A DNA stretch of 64,000 nucleotides, from the NCBI GenBank assembly GCA_051954235.1, contig JBQCHY010000057.1, positions 124,001 through 188,000 of the forward strand. Reading direction: 5' to 3'. Made by a program: the position numbers and the translations under genes. This DNA comes from 62-47 sp051954235 (GTDB taxonomy: Bacteria > Pseudomonadota > Alphaproteobacteria > Rhizobiales > Xanthobacteraceae). The notes under the pieces were generated by a model. That model was not told where the DNA came from. It saw only the letters and a program-made list of their open reading frames with translations, and searched no databases. Below, one piece after another: positions 17,583-27,014 of the stretch (its first letter is position 1; each line of letters begins with the position of its first letter).

Positions 17583-17890
17583 GAGTTGGCCTTTATAGCC
17601 TCTCGCGATCCATTAACAGAATTCCGGCGGCCCTCGGGTCAGCAGAATTCTTTTGTTTGCAACGATTTAGCCGATTCTGGCGCATACGCGCAAAAGACGA
17701 TCGGAACCCGGCGCCAAGATCGGGTTGATCGGGAAGGAGCGACAAGCGTGAGGCAGTCCGCCGAAAAACTGGTCTTCCTGGCTTCTGTGACGGGCCGAGG
17801 CGGCAATCGTCGCTTGGCTCGAGAGTCGATAGCGCTGGCGATGTTTCGCTGTGGGGCTGCGATGTTCTCAGCATCCGGGGCCGCTTGATC
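17583..17890. other. Intergenic leader before the ABC operon
   Basis: About 308 bases between the palindrome and the first ABC ATPase. Short open frames exist on both strands, but none has a convincing ribosome site or family resemblance. It probably holds the operon promoter and an untranslated leader; I see no riboswitch-like structure. Confidence 0.5.
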
Positions 17891-18949
17891 ATGGCGACTG
17901 TATCGGCCTCCGTTCAATCCGCTCTCACCCAAACAAACGCACATGGGGCGGCTGTCTCGTCCACAAATGCGCTGCTCGATGTGCGGGCATTGTCGCTGGC
18001 CTTCCAGACTTCCGAGGGAGTGCTGCCGATCATTCGCGAGGTCAGCTTTTCCGTCGCGCCGGGCGAGCGAGTCGGTATTGTCGGTGAAAGCGGCTGCGGA
18101 AAGACCGTCACCGGGCTCTCCCTGTTGCGGCTCCTTCCAGAGCAAACGACACGCCTGTCTGGGCAGATCCTGTTCGAGGGCCGCGATCTCGCGACGTTGT
18201 CGGCGCGGCAGATGCGCGCCGTGCGCGGGCGCGACATGGCCATGATCTTCCAGGAGCCGATGAGTGCTCTCGATCCGGTTTTCACCGTCGGCGAGCAGAT
18301 CGGCGAGGCTTATCGCGCGCATTTCCCCGTCGATCGCAAGGAGGCGCGGCAGCGCGCCATTGCCGCGCTGGCCGAAGTCGGCATTCCGGCGCCGGAGCGG
18401 CGTTGCGACGAATATCCGCATCAGCTCTCGGGTGGCATGCGCCAACGCGTGATGATTGCGATGGCGCTGATCTGCAAGCCGAAACTCCTGATCGCGGACG
18501 AGCCGACCACCGCGCTCGACGTCACGGTGCAATCGCAGATCACGGACTTGCTTCGAACGCTCAGCGAACGCACCGGTACGGCGCTGTTGTTCATCACGCA
18601 CGATCTCGGCGTCGTCGCTGAAACCTGCACGCGGATGATCACGATGTATGCCGGTGAAGTGGTGGAGGATGCGCCGGTCGACGACGTGCTGATGAAGCCG
18701 CGTCATCCTTATACGTCCGGCCTGCTGCGATCGTTGCCGAGCCTGAGCGCGCGCCGCAGCGTTTTGCCGTCGATCCGGGGGCGGGTGCCGTCGCCGAATG
18801 CCATGCCCCCCGGATGCCGGTTCGAGCCACGGTGTTCCTACGCCGCGGAAAGCTGTCAGGTTCGGCAAACGCTGGCGGCGCTTGGGCCGCAACATTCCGT
18901 TCAATGTTGTCGAGCGGCGGAGATTTCGTTGCCGGGAGCCGTGAATTGA
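17891..18949 (+). CDS. Peptide/nickel-type ABC transporter ATP-binding protein (DppD/OppD-like)
   Basis: A 352-residue ATPase of the oligopeptide/dipeptide importer family, taken from ATG 17891 (an in-frame TTG lies 6 bp earlier). The Walker A GESGCGKT is near residue 74, the signature LSGGMRQRV near 178, and Walker B LIADEPTTALD near 200. A C-terminal oligopeptide-transporter domain carries the CRFEPRCSYA cysteine pattern that binds a 4Fe-4S cluster in some DppD proteins. It powers import with the ATPase, binding protein and permeases that follow. The end overlaps the next frame by TTGA. Confidence 0.92.
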   Translation: MATVSASVQSALTQTNAHGAAVSSTNALLDVRALSLAFQTSEGVLPIIREVSFSVAPGERVGIVGESGCGKTVTGLSLLRLLPEQTTRLSGQILFEGRDLATLSARQMRAVRGRDMAMIFQEPMSALDPVFTVGEQIGEAYRAHFPVDRKEARQRAIAALAEVGIPAPERRCDEYPHQLSGGMRQRVMIAMALICKPKLLIADEPTTALDVTVQSQITDLLRTLSERTGTALLFITHDLGVVAETCTRMITMYAGEVVEDAPVDDVLMKPRHPYTSGLLRSLPSLSARRSVLPSIRGRVPSPNAMPPGCRFEPRCSYAAESCQVRQTLAALGPQHSVQCCRAAEISLPGAVN

Positions 18950-19998
18950 GCACAGCAGTTCAAGAGTTGGCGGCAGCATCCGCACAGTCGCCGATCATGT
19001 CGGTGCGAAACCTTCGCATCCTGTTTCCGACGCGGGATGGCAGCGACACCGTGAAGGCCGTCGATGACGTCAACTTCGATGTGTTCCCCGGCGAGACGCT
19101 CGGCATCATTGGCGAGTCGGGATCGGGCAAGACGACGCTGGGGCGGGCGCTGGTGTCGTTGATCAAACCTTCCGAGGGACAGGTTCTGCATCAAGGCCGC
19201 GATCCGGCGACCCTCGGCCGCGCCGAATTTCGCCGCCATCGGCGCGATTACCAGATCGTCTTCCAGGATCCGAACGCCGCGCTTAATCCGCGTATGACCA
19301 TTCTCGATAGCGTGATCGAGCCGGCCGAAGTCCTCAAGGAAGGTAACGACGCATCGCGGCGCAAGGCCGGCCTCGCTGTATTGTCGCGCGTCGGACTTCC
19401 GCGCGAAATGGCTGATCGTTACCCGCACCAGCTTTCCGGCGGCCAGAAGCAGCGCGTCAACATCGCGCGCGTGCTGATGCTGCGACCCAAGGTCATTGTT
19501 TGCGACGAGGTGGTAGCGGCGCTCGACGTTTCGATCCGTGGTGACGTCCTCAATCTGTTCGCCGATCTGCAGCGCGAATTCGGCCTGACCTACGTTTTCA
19601 TCACTCACGATATCTCCGTGGTGTCGCATATCTCCGATCGTATCGCTGTCACCTATCTCGGCAAGCTGATGGAATTGGGATCCGCCGAAGACGTCATCGA
19701 GCGGCCGCTGCATCCCTACACGCAGGCTCTGTTGTCGGCCGAGCCGCTGCCATTGCCGTCCTCCATGCGAACCACGCGGCGCATCGTGCTCGAAGGTGAA
19801 ATCCCCAGCCCGATCTCACCACCCAGCGGCTGCCGCTTCCGTACCCGTTGCCCCGTCGCGCAACCGCGTTGCGCCGATGAGGTCCCGACGTGGCGTGAAT
19901 TGAAGCCGGGGCACTGGGTCGCTTGTCATTTCTCGACCGCGGATGGGCCGCCGTCGAACAACGCCATATCGCAACACGATTCGAAACAGGGAGGATAG
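18946..19998 (+). CDS. Peptide-type ABC transporter ATP-binding protein (DppF/OppF-like)
   Basis: Second ATPase of the importer, about 350 residues. Walker A is GESGSGKTT, signature LSGGQKQRV, Walker B VIVCDEVVAALDVS, and the C-terminal peptide-transporter domain has CRFRTRCPVAQPRC. The start is uncertain: TTG 18946 overlaps the previous stop by four bases (TTGA) and gives a short leader before the ABC domain. ATG 18904 and ATG 18997 are the alternatives. The gene ends immediately before the ribosome site of the binding-protein gene. Confidence 0.88.
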   Translation: MSTAVQELAAASAQSPIMSVRNLRILFPTRDGSDTVKAVDDVNFDVFPGETLGIIGESGSGKTTLGRALVSLIKPSEGQVLHQGRDPATLGRAEFRRHRRDYQIVFQDPNAALNPRMTILDSVIEPAEVLKEGNDASRRKAGLAVLSRVGLPREMADRYPHQLSGGQKQRVNIARVLMLRPKVIVCDEVVAALDVSIRGDVLNLFADLQREFGLTYVFITHDISVVSHISDRIAVTYLGKLMELGSAEDVIERPLHPYTQALLSAEPLPLPSSMRTTRRIVLEGEIPSPISPPSGCRFRTRCPVAQPRCADEVPTWRELKPGHWVACHFSTADGPPSNNAISQHDSKQGG

Positions 19999-19999
19999 G

Positions 20000-21556
20000 A
20001 TGACGAACTCCAATCGCATGGTCGGAATGCTGAGCCGGCGCGAGATCATGGCGCTGGCAGGCGGCGCGGCGCTGGCAGGCATGACCGGCCTGCCGGCCTT
20101 CGCGCAAGAAGCCGCGAAGAAGGGCGGCGTCCTCAAGGTGGCGGCTCCCGCCAATCCGTCGTCGCTCGATCCCGCGACCGGCGGCGCAGGCTCCGACCAC
20201 AGCATCCTGTGGACGATGTACGATACGCTGGTCGAATGGGACTACACCACGCTGAAGCCGAAGCCCGGACTCGCCAAGTGGTCCTATCCAGATCCGAACA
20301 CGATGGTTCTGGATATCACCAAGGGCATCAAATTTCACGACGGCACCGATCTTGATGCCGAGGCCGTGAAATTCAATCTCGAGCGCAACCGGCAGGACCC
20401 GCGATCCAACGTCAAGGCCGATCTCACCAGCGTCGCTTCCGTCGAGGTGACTGGTCCGCTTCAGGTGACGCTCAAGCTGAAGAATCCCGACACCGCGCTC
20501 CCCGCGATCCTGTCGGACCGCGCCGGCATGATGGTATCGCCGACCAACATCAAGGCCCTCGGCAACGACACCAACCGCAAGCCGGTCGGCGCCGGGCCAT
20601 GGAAGTTCGTGAGCTGGGCGGACAATGCCAGCATTGTCGTTACCCGCAACGAGAGCTACTGGCGCGAGGGGCGGCCTTATCTCGACGGCATCGAGTTCTC
20701 GATCATTCCGGAACTTGCCACGGCGCTACGCTCCGTCATCGCCGGCGAGAATGAAATGGCCTTCTCGCTGCCCGCGCGCCTGAAGCCGGTGATCGATCGC
20801 GCCAAAAATCTGCAGGTCGTCACCGCGCCGACACTGTACTGCATCCAGCTCTATTTCAATTACGCGCGTGCACCGCTCAACAACGTCAAGGTGCGGCAGG
20901 CAATCAACTTCGCGCTCGATCGTCAGGCTTTCGTCAAGGCGACCATGAGCGGCCTCGGCGAGCCGGCGACCATGACGCTGCCGAGCTCGCACTGGGCTTA
21001 CGACAAATCGGTGTCGACGCTCTATCCGCACGACCCGGCCAAGGCCAAGAAGCTGCTCGCGGAAGCCGGCTTCAAAGATGGCGTCGAACTGACGATCGGC
21101 AGCTACAACGACCAGGATTCGGTTCGCCGCAGTGAAGTGTTGCAGGCGCAGCTTGCCGCGGCGGGCATCCGCCTGAAGTTCACGCGCGGCACCATCGCGG
21201 AAATCAGCGCGCAGTTCTTCGCCACCGAGAAGAAGTTCGACGTCCTGCTTTCGGCATGGACCGGCCGTCCCGATCCCAGCATGACCTATGCGCTCGGCTT
21301 CGATAAGGGCGCCTACTACAATGCCGGCCGCGAAGCCGATCCCGAACTGGTGAAGCTGATCCAGCAGAGCCGCGAAAGCGAGGATCTGACCGAGCGCGCC
21401 AAGGTGTTCGCCAAGATCCAGCGTTTCATCATGGAGAATGGGCTCTCGGCGCCGATCGCATTCCAGTACGAGTTGGATGCGTTGAGCAAGAAAGCGCTGG
21501 GCTACAAGCCGAACCTTCTCGGCAAGCCGAAGTTCGAGAACATGCATCTCGGCTAA
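20000..21556 (+). CDS. ABC transporter substrate-binding protein, family 5 (DppA/OppA-like)
   Basis: A 518-residue periplasmic binding protein. ATG 20000 follows GGGAGGATAGG. The N-terminus has a twin-arginine-like signal (SRREIMALAGGAALAG) ending AFAQEA, so export as a folded protein is possible. The mature part has the family-5 pattern: SSLDPATGG, DTLVEW, KGIKFHDGT, FALDRQAF, and the late LLSAWTGRPDP. Family-5 proteins bind peptides, but also metals, opines and acyl compounds. The downstream CoA ligases and carboxylase suggest a carboxylic-acid-bearing ligand here. Confidence 0.92.
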   Translation: MTNSNRMVGMLSRREIMALAGGAALAGMTGLPAFAQEAAKKGGVLKVAAPANPSSLDPATGGAGSDHSILWTMYDTLVEWDYTTLKPKPGLAKWSYPDPNTMVLDITKGIKFHDGTDLDAEAVKFNLERNRQDPRSNVKADLTSVASVEVTGPLQVTLKLKNPDTALPAILSDRAGMMVSPTNIKALGNDTNRKPVGAGPWKFVSWADNASIVVTRNESYWREGRPYLDGIEFSIIPELATALRSVIAGENEMAFSLPARLKPVIDRAKNLQVVTAPTLYCIQLYFNYARAPLNNVKVRQAINFALDRQAFVKATMSGLGEPATMTLPSSHWAYDKSVSTLYPHDPAKAKKLLAEAGFKDGVELTIGSYNDQDSVRRSEVLQAQLAAAGIRLKFTRGTIAEISAQFFATEKKFDVLLSAWTGRPDPSMTYALGFDKGAYYNAGREADPELVKLIQQSRESEDLTERAKVFAKIQRFIMENGLSAPIAFQYELDALSKKALGYKPNLLGKPKFENMHLG

Positions 21557-21563
21557 TCCCTCC

Positions 21564-21599
21564 GGCGTCGCGTTACCGTCTTTGCGGTGACGCGACGCC
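21564..21599 (+). terminator. Strong stem-loop after the binding-protein gene
   Basis: Arms 21564-21578 and 21585-21599 pair over 15 bp with a single G-T wobble, around the 6-base loop TCTTTG. The downstream gene begins at 21626 and there is no long T run. It more likely protects or attenuates the upstream mRNA than stops transcription fully, a common arrangement that keeps binding protein in excess over permeases. Confidence 0.65.
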
Positions 21600-21625
21600 T
21601 TCATTCCATTCGGACCATCAGCGTC

Positions 21626-22579
21626 ATGTCTCAGTCCCGCAAACGCAGCATCATTGTTCGTCGCCTGTTGCAGGCGATCCCGGTGATCGTGCTGTCGACG
21701 TTCATCGTATTTGGATTGTTGAAGCTGGTGCCGGGCGACGTCGCGGTCACGCTCGCCGGCGACAACGCCTCCGATGCCCGGATCGCCGAAATTCAACATA
21801 TCTACGGGCTCGATCGCCCGTTCCTGGTGCAATACGGATCGTGGCTGTGGAAGGCTATCCACGGCGATTTGTCGACTTCGCTGGTATCCAGCGAGTCCGT
21901 GCTGTCGTCGATCGAGCGTTGCTTGCCGCACACCATGCTGATCGTCGTGCTCGCGATGCTGCTGGCGCTCGCCATCGGCATCCCGCTTGGCATTGCCGCG
22001 GCGAGCCGGCCCGGATCGTGGACCGACAGCTTTGTCATGACGATTGCTTCGCTGGGCGTGGCAATTCCAAACTTCTGGCTCGGCATGTTGATGGTCGCGT
22101 TCTTTTCGCTCGACCTGAACTGGTTGCCCGCCACCGGCGCAACGCCAATCAGCGAGGATTTCTGGGACGCAATCCGGCACGCGATCCTGCCGGCCTGCGC
22201 GCTGGCAGCGGGCGGCGTCGCCGAGGTCGCGCGTCAGCTCCGCTCGTCGCTGGTGGAAATCATGTCGTCGCAGCAGGTGCGCACGCTGCATGCCAAGGGG
22301 CTGCCGCCAGCGTCGATCCTGTGGCGGCACGGCTTGAAGAACGTCAGCGTCAATCTGCTGACCGTCATCAGCCTTTTGTTCAACCGAATGTTGGCCGCGA
22401 CCGTCGTGGTCGAAGCCGTGTTCGCAATACCCGGTATGGGCAATTTGATCGTCAATGGCGCCATCCATCGCGATTTCCCGGTCGTGCAGGGCGTGGTCTT
22501 CACCATGGTGCTGATCGTGGTGACGCTCAACCTGTTGACCGACGTGCTTTACAGCATCCTGGATCCGAGGATCAGTTGA
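21626..22579 (+). CDS. ABC transporter permease (DppB-like)
   Basis: A 317-residue inner-membrane permease with about six hydrophobic spans. The first is near residues 12-32 (LLQAIPVIVLSTFIVFGLL), followed by the periplasmic LVPGDV...YGLDRPFLVQYG typical of DppB. The cytoplasmic coupling loop AEVARQLRSSLVEIMSSQQV, RTLHAKGLP near residues 205-230 contacts the ATPases. ATG 21626 is preferred over the upstream in-frame GTG at 21587, which lies inside the stem-loop. It is followed after one base by the second permease. Confidence 0.92.
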   Translation: MSQSRKRSIIVRRLLQAIPVIVLSTFIVFGLLKLVPGDVAVTLAGDNASDARIAEIQHIYGLDRPFLVQYGSWLWKAIHGDLSTSLVSSESVLSSIERCLPHTMLIVVLAMLLALAIGIPLGIAAASRPGSWTDSFVMTIASLGVAIPNFWLGMLMVAFFSLDLNWLPATGATPISEDFWDAIRHAILPACALAAGGVAEVARQLRSSLVEIMSSQQVRTLHAKGLPPASILWRHGLKNVSVNLLTVISLLFNRMLAATVVVEAVFAIPGMGNLIVNGAIHRDFPVVQGVVFTMVLIVVTLNLLTDVLYSILDPRIS

Positions 22580-22580
22580 G

Positions 22581-23456
22581 ATGACGGACACCGCATTGGC
22601 GCTCGAGGCGCGGCCGAGCCGCATGAGCAAGTTCGGCAAATGGTTCAGGTCGGACCTGCGTGGCGCGATCAGCCTGGTATTTCTTTTTATCCTCGTGGTG
22701 ATGTCCGCGCTGGCGCCGTGGATTTCGCCGTATTCTCCGCTCGCGCAGGATTTCGATGCGACGCTGGCGCCGATGTCGGCGGCGCACTGGCTTGGCGCCG
22801 ACGATCTTGGCCGCGACACGCTCAGTCGGTTGATCTATGGCGGCACCGCGTCGCTCTATGCGAGCTTCCTCGCGGTATTCGTTGCGATCCTGATAGGCGT
22901 TCCGGTCGGCCTGCTGGCCGGCTATCTCGGTGGTTGGGTCGATGAGATCATCAGCCGCATCATCGACAGCTTCCTGTCGTTTCCGGCGATCGTGCTGGCG
23001 ATCGCAGTCACCGGCGCGCTCGGCATCGGTCTGACCAACGGCATGATCTCGGTCGGTATCGTGTTCGCGCCGCAACTCGCTCGGCTGGTGCGCGCGCGCA
23101 CGCTGGTGGTGCGTCATGAATTGTACGTCGACAGCGCCCGCTGCTTCGGCGCTTCGACCAGCCGCATCCTGTGGCGGCATGTATTGCCGAACACGATCCA
23201 ACCGGTGATCGTGCAGGTAACGCTGCTGCTCGCCGGCGCGTTGCTCGCAGAGGCCAGCCTCAGCTTTCTCGGCCTCGGCATCCAGCCGCCAAATGCAAGC
23301 TGGGGCGCGATGCTGGCGCGTGCCTATCAGAACATGGAGATCGCGCCGGAGCAGATGTATCCGCCGGGGCTTGCGATTCTTTTCACCGCGCTGGCGTTCA
23401 ACGCGCTAGGTGAATCGCTCCGAGTTGCTCTCGATCCAACCATGAAGCGCCGCTAG
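22581..23456 (+). CDS. ABC transporter permease (DppC-like)
   Basis: A 291-residue inner-membrane permease. It has an N-terminal cytoplasmic segment, a first span near residues 33-53, and the DppC motif HWLGADDLGRDTLSRLIYG near residues 68-86. The BPD_transp domain with coupling loop DSARCFGASTSRI follows, then LSFLGLGIQPPNASWGAML near residues 230-248. It starts 1 bp after the first permease ends and its stop shares a base with the GTG start of the next ligase gene. Confidence 0.93.
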   Translation: MTDTALALEARPSRMSKFGKWFRSDLRGAISLVFLFILVVMSALAPWISPYSPLAQDFDATLAPMSAAHWLGADDLGRDTLSRLIYGGTASLYASFLAVFVAILIGVPVGLLAGYLGGWVDEIISRIIDSFLSFPAIVLAIAVTGALGIGLTNGMISVGIVFAPQLARLVRARTLVVRHELYVDSARCFGASTSRILWRHVLPNTIQPVIVQVTLLLAGALLAEASLSFLGLGIQPPNASWGAMLARAYQNMEIAPEQMYPPGLAILFTALAFNALGESLRVALDPTMKRR

Positions 23457-25216
23457 TGGATGACCGAACCATGCAAGAGACGATAACACCGGAACAGACA
23501 TTCGCGGCGTTGGTTGCTGAGGGCGACGTCGTGCTTGACAAGCTCGACGAATGCGCTCGCACCGTGCCGGACAAGGTCTTCATTCATTACGGCGAAGATG
23601 ACATCAAGCTCACTTTTGCCGAGTTCAAGGCGCGCACCGATCGCATCGCGGCTGGGCTGGTCGCGCTCGGCGTCACGACAGGCGCGCCGGTCAGCGTGCT
23701 GACGCGCAATTCGCTGCTGAGCGCATTGGCGATGTTCGCGATCTGGCGGGCGGGCGGCATCTTTGCGCCGGTCAATTTCAATTTTCGCGGCATGTTGCTG
23801 TCCTATCAACTCAAGGACACCGATCCGTTCGCGCTGATCACGGACCCGTCTTTCGCGGAGGTGCTGGGCGAGGTGGTCGACGACATTCCGTTGCAGCGGC
23901 TGGTCGTTCATACCCCGCATCCGAATGACCACGACCGTACCGACGATACGTTCGGCCCGGCCTTCAAGCGGCTTGAAATCGTGTCGTTCGAAAGCCTTGC
24001 CGCCAGCACCGCGCCGGTGCCAAACATCCCGCGCGGCCCGTTCGATCTCGCCAACATCGTTTATACGTCGGGCACCACCGGTCCTTCGAAGGGCGTGTTG
24101 CAGCCATTCCGCTGGATGAATCACTACGGCTTCCAGACCCGGCAACTGACCTCGTCCGACGATGTGATCTATTGCGATCTGCCGCTGTATCATGTCGGCG
24201 GTGCGTTCTTCCTGCTGGCTCGCGCGGTGTGGCAGGGCAACACGGTCGGACTGTGGGACAAATTCAGCCCCAACAAATTCTGGGATCGTATCCGGGAATG
24301 CGGCGCCACCAGTTGCGTACTGCTCGATGTGATGGTGCCGTATCTGATGAGCGTCGAGCCGCGCGCCGATGATCGCGCCAACACCTTGAACAAAGTGCAT
24401 ATGCAGCCGTTCCCGCGCAATCACCACGAGGTCGCGCGCCGCTTCGGGTTCGATTTCGTCACGGCCGGTTTCGGCCAAACCGAGTCCGGCTCGGCCTTTG
24501 CAGTGGCGATCGATCAGTTCGGCGACGAGCAGGGCACGCCTGCGGCGCTGTGGCGCGGGCCGTCGAAGGCGGAGATTCGCGCGCGCTGCGCCGCGATCGG
24601 TCGGCCACTGCTGGACGGTGCGCAGACCTTGCCCAAGGGGCTGATGGGCGTGCCCAATCCGTTGTTCGAGGTCGCCATTCTCGATGAGGACGACAACGTG
24701 CTGCCGCCGGGTCAGGTCGGCCAGCTTGCGTTCCGCCCACGTTTTCCCGGGCTTTTGCTTCAGGAATATTTCCGCAAGCCGGAAGCGACCATCAAGGTCT
24801 TCCGAACCTGCTGGTTCCACACCGGCGATGCCTGCAAGCAACTCGACGACGGTTCGGGACTGTATTGCTTCGTCGACCGCATGGGCGGCTTCTTCCGCGT
24901 GCGCGGTGAGAACGTCTCGTCCTATGAAGTCGAAGCGCTGATCGCGAGCCACGCCAAGGTGCGCGCGGCGGCGGCGGTGCCGATTCCGGCGAAGATCGGC
25001 AGCGAGGAAGACATCGCTGTGTTCGTCGAACTCGTGACCGGCGAAACCCTGAGCGAGGACGAATTGCGCGAGCATGCCAAGCGGGTGATGCCGAAATACA
25101 TGCAGCCCGCTCACATCCGTTTCGTCCCGGCGTTGCCGGTGACGCCGACCAACAAGGTCGAGAAGTACAAGCTCAAGAATCAGATTCTGGGCGAACTCAA
25201 CTCATCCGCGTCGTAA
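23456..25216 (+). CDS. Acyl-CoA ligase (AMP-forming), CaiC-like
   Basis: A 586-residue ANL ligase. Motifs are VYTSGTTGPSKGV near residue 203, GFGQTESGS, CWFHTGDACKQLDDGSG, RMGGFFRVRGENVSSYEVE, and a C-terminal TPTNKVEKYKL with the catalytic Lys. The QTESGS form and VRGENVSSYEVE hinge match crotonobetaine/carnitine-type CoA ligases, but the specificity is not certain. GTG 23456 overlaps the permease stop by one base (TAGTG); ATG 23471 is the alternative start. It lies in the transporter operon, so it likely activates an imported acid. Confidence 0.9.
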   Translation: MDDRTMQETITPEQTFAALVAEGDVVLDKLDECARTVPDKVFIHYGEDDIKLTFAEFKARTDRIAAGLVALGVTTGAPVSVLTRNSLLSALAMFAIWRAGGIFAPVNFNFRGMLLSYQLKDTDPFALITDPSFAEVLGEVVDDIPLQRLVVHTPHPNDHDRTDDTFGPAFKRLEIVSFESLAASTAPVPNIPRGPFDLANIVYTSGTTGPSKGVLQPFRWMNHYGFQTRQLTSSDDVIYCDLPLYHVGGAFFLLARAVWQGNTVGLWDKFSPNKFWDRIRECGATSCVLLDVMVPYLMSVEPRADDRANTLNKVHMQPFPRNHHEVARRFGFDFVTAGFGQTESGSAFAVAIDQFGDEQGTPAALWRGPSKAEIRARCAAIGRPLLDGAQTLPKGLMGVPNPLFEVAILDEDDNVLPPGQVGQLAFRPRFPGLLLQEYFRKPEATIKVFRTCWFHTGDACKQLDDGSGLYCFVDRMGGFFRVRGENVSSYEVEALIASHAKVRAAAAVPIPAKIGSEEDIAVFVELVTGETLSEDELREHAKRVMPKYMQPAHIRFVPALPVTPTNKVEKYKLKNQILGELNSSAS

Positions 25217-25246
25217 GCGGCGCACAAGCATGAAGGACCGGCGAGC

Positions 25247-26950
25247 ATGGCCGCTGCTTTGAACGAAAAGGACTATCTCGATCAGGTTCATGCGCTGTGG
25301 CGCAAGGCGTGGCCGAAGGGTGCGGCGCGCGAGCCGCAATATCTTCATGGTGAAGTCGCGCTGACCGAGTATCTGCGGGCGTGGGCGAAGAAGCAGCCGG
25401 AGCATCCGGCGGTGATCTTCTACGGTCACACGTTGACCTATGGCGAACTCAACAAGCAAAGTGATCGCTTCGCGGCGCTGTTGATGTCCAAGGGGGTCAA
25501 GAAGGGTGATCGCGTTGCGGTGTTCATGCCGAATTGTCCGCAATTTCACATCGTGTTTTTCGGCATCCTCAAGCTCGGCGCGGTGCATGTGCCGGTGAGC
25601 CCGCTGTCGCGCGCGTTCGAACTGGCCTACGAGTTGAACGACACGAACGCCGAAGTGATCGTCGCGCAGGACCAGTTGATCGAGACGGTCGATCAAGTGA
25701 GGGGCGAGACCAAGCTGCGCGAGATCATCGTCACCAGCCTCGCCGATGTGATCCCTGCCGCGCCGACTATCCCGGTGCCGGATTCGCTGCGCACGCCGCG
25801 CATCGCGATTGCAGGTGCAACCGATCTGTTACCGGCGTTGGCTGCGATGGGCGATGTGAAACCGTTGCCGCCGGCCGCGCTCGATGATGTCGCCGCGCTC
25901 AACTACACCGGCGGCACCACCGGCATGCCGAAGGGTTGCGTCCATACCCAGCGCGACATGGTCTACACCGCGGCCGCGAACTACGGCACCGGGCTGACCA
26001 GCAATGAAAACAGCGTGTTTCTCTCGTTCTTCCCGGAATTCTGGATTGCCGGCGAGAACCTCGGTTTGATCTTCCCGCTGTTCTCCGGCGCCACACTGGT
26101 GCTGCTCTCCCGTTGGGACGCGGTCGGCGTGCTCGCGGCAATCGAAACATACAAAGTCACCATCATGGCCATGCCGGTCGATGGCGCGGTCGAGATGATG
26201 GATCATCCGCGCTTCAAGGAGTTTGATCTCTCATCGCTCAGTCAGGTGCGCGTGGTGTCGTTCGTCAAAAAACTCAACGCTGGTTATCGCCAGCGCTGGA
26301 AAGACCTCACCGGCACCATTCTCGCGGAAAGCTCGTGGGGGATGACCGAGACCCACACCTCGAACACCTTCACCACCGGTTTTCAGGACAACAACTTCGA
26401 TCTTAATGCGCAGCCGATTTTTGTCGGCCTGCCGGTGCCCGGCGCGGAATTCAAGGTCACTGACTTCGAGACGGGTGAATTGCTGCCGATCGGCACCGAG
26501 GGTGAGATTCGCGTTCGCACACCGTCGCTGCTGAAGGGCTACTGGAATAAGCCGGAAGCGACCGCCGAGTGCCTCGTCGATGGTTGGCTGCGCACCGGCG
26601 ATATCGGGGTGATCGACCCGGACGGCTTCATTCACTTCCTCGGCCGCCGCAAGGAGATGCTGAAGGTCAAGGGCATGAGCGTGTTTCCGCCGGAGATCGA
26701 GGCGCTGCTCGGCCAGCATCCGGCGGTGCTCGGCTCTGGTGTCGTCGGTCGCGAGGATCCCGGCAAGGGGCAGGTGCCCGTCGCCTTCATTCAGCTCAAG
26801 CCGGAAGCGACCGGCACCGTGACGCCGGAAGAGATTCAGGCGTGGTGCAAGGAACGCATGGCCGTCTACAAGGTGCCGGAGGTCCGCATCATCGATGCGC
26901 TACCGATGACGGCGACCGGCAAGGTCAAGAAGCAGGAACTGAGCGCCTGA
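25247..26950 (+). CDS. Acyl-CoA ligase (AMP-forming), long-chain type
   Basis: A 567-residue ANL ligase, 30 bp after the previous one. Motifs are LNYTGGTTGMPKGCVHTQ (P-loop with Gly in place of the usual Ser), WGMTETHT, GWLRTGDIGVIDPDGF, RRKEMLKVKGMSVFPPE, and the C-terminal TATGKVKKQEL. The N-terminal block EKDYLDQVHALWRKAWPKGA is longer than in simple FadD enzymes. Having two different ligases in series before a carboxylase suggests two chain lengths or two acids are activated. Confidence 0.91.
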   Translation: MAAALNEKDYLDQVHALWRKAWPKGAAREPQYLHGEVALTEYLRAWAKKQPEHPAVIFYGHTLTYGELNKQSDRFAALLMSKGVKKGDRVAVFMPNCPQFHIVFFGILKLGAVHVPVSPLSRAFELAYELNDTNAEVIVAQDQLIETVDQVRGETKLREIIVTSLADVIPAAPTIPVPDSLRTPRIAIAGATDLLPALAAMGDVKPLPPAALDDVAALNYTGGTTGMPKGCVHTQRDMVYTAAANYGTGLTSNENSVFLSFFPEFWIAGENLGLIFPLFSGATLVLLSRWDAVGVLAAIETYKVTIMAMPVDGAVEMMDHPRFKEFDLSSLSQVRVVSFVKKLNAGYRQRWKDLTGTILAESSWGMTETHTSNTFTTGFQDNNFDLNAQPIFVGLPVPGAEFKVTDFETGELLPIGTEGEIRVRTPSLLKGYWNKPEATAECLVDGWLRTGDIGVIDPDGFIHFLGRRKEMLKVKGMSVFPPEIEALLGQHPAVLGSGVVGREDPGKGQVPVAFIQLKPEATGTVTPEEIQAWCKERMAVYKVPEVRIIDALPMTATGKVKKQELSA

Positions 26951-27014
26951 TTGGTTTGCGAGGCTGCGGATTGTCGCGGTCTCGCTTGTCTTTGTGTTGA
27001 ACCGGAAATCACTC

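Noticed and set aside
17586..17888. Open frame of 100 codons before the ABC operon
   Set aside because: No family resemblance, no ribosome site, and it sits in the expected promoter and leader region.
20726..22819. Long open frame (about 697 codons) on the minus strand
   Set aside because: It lies antisense to the binding-protein and permease genes, is rich in Arg, His and Gln as expected of a high-GC shadow frame, and has no family motif.
23453..25114. Open frame of about 553 codons on the minus strand
   Set aside because: Antisense to a CoA ligase with all ligase motifs; composition is that of a shadow frame.
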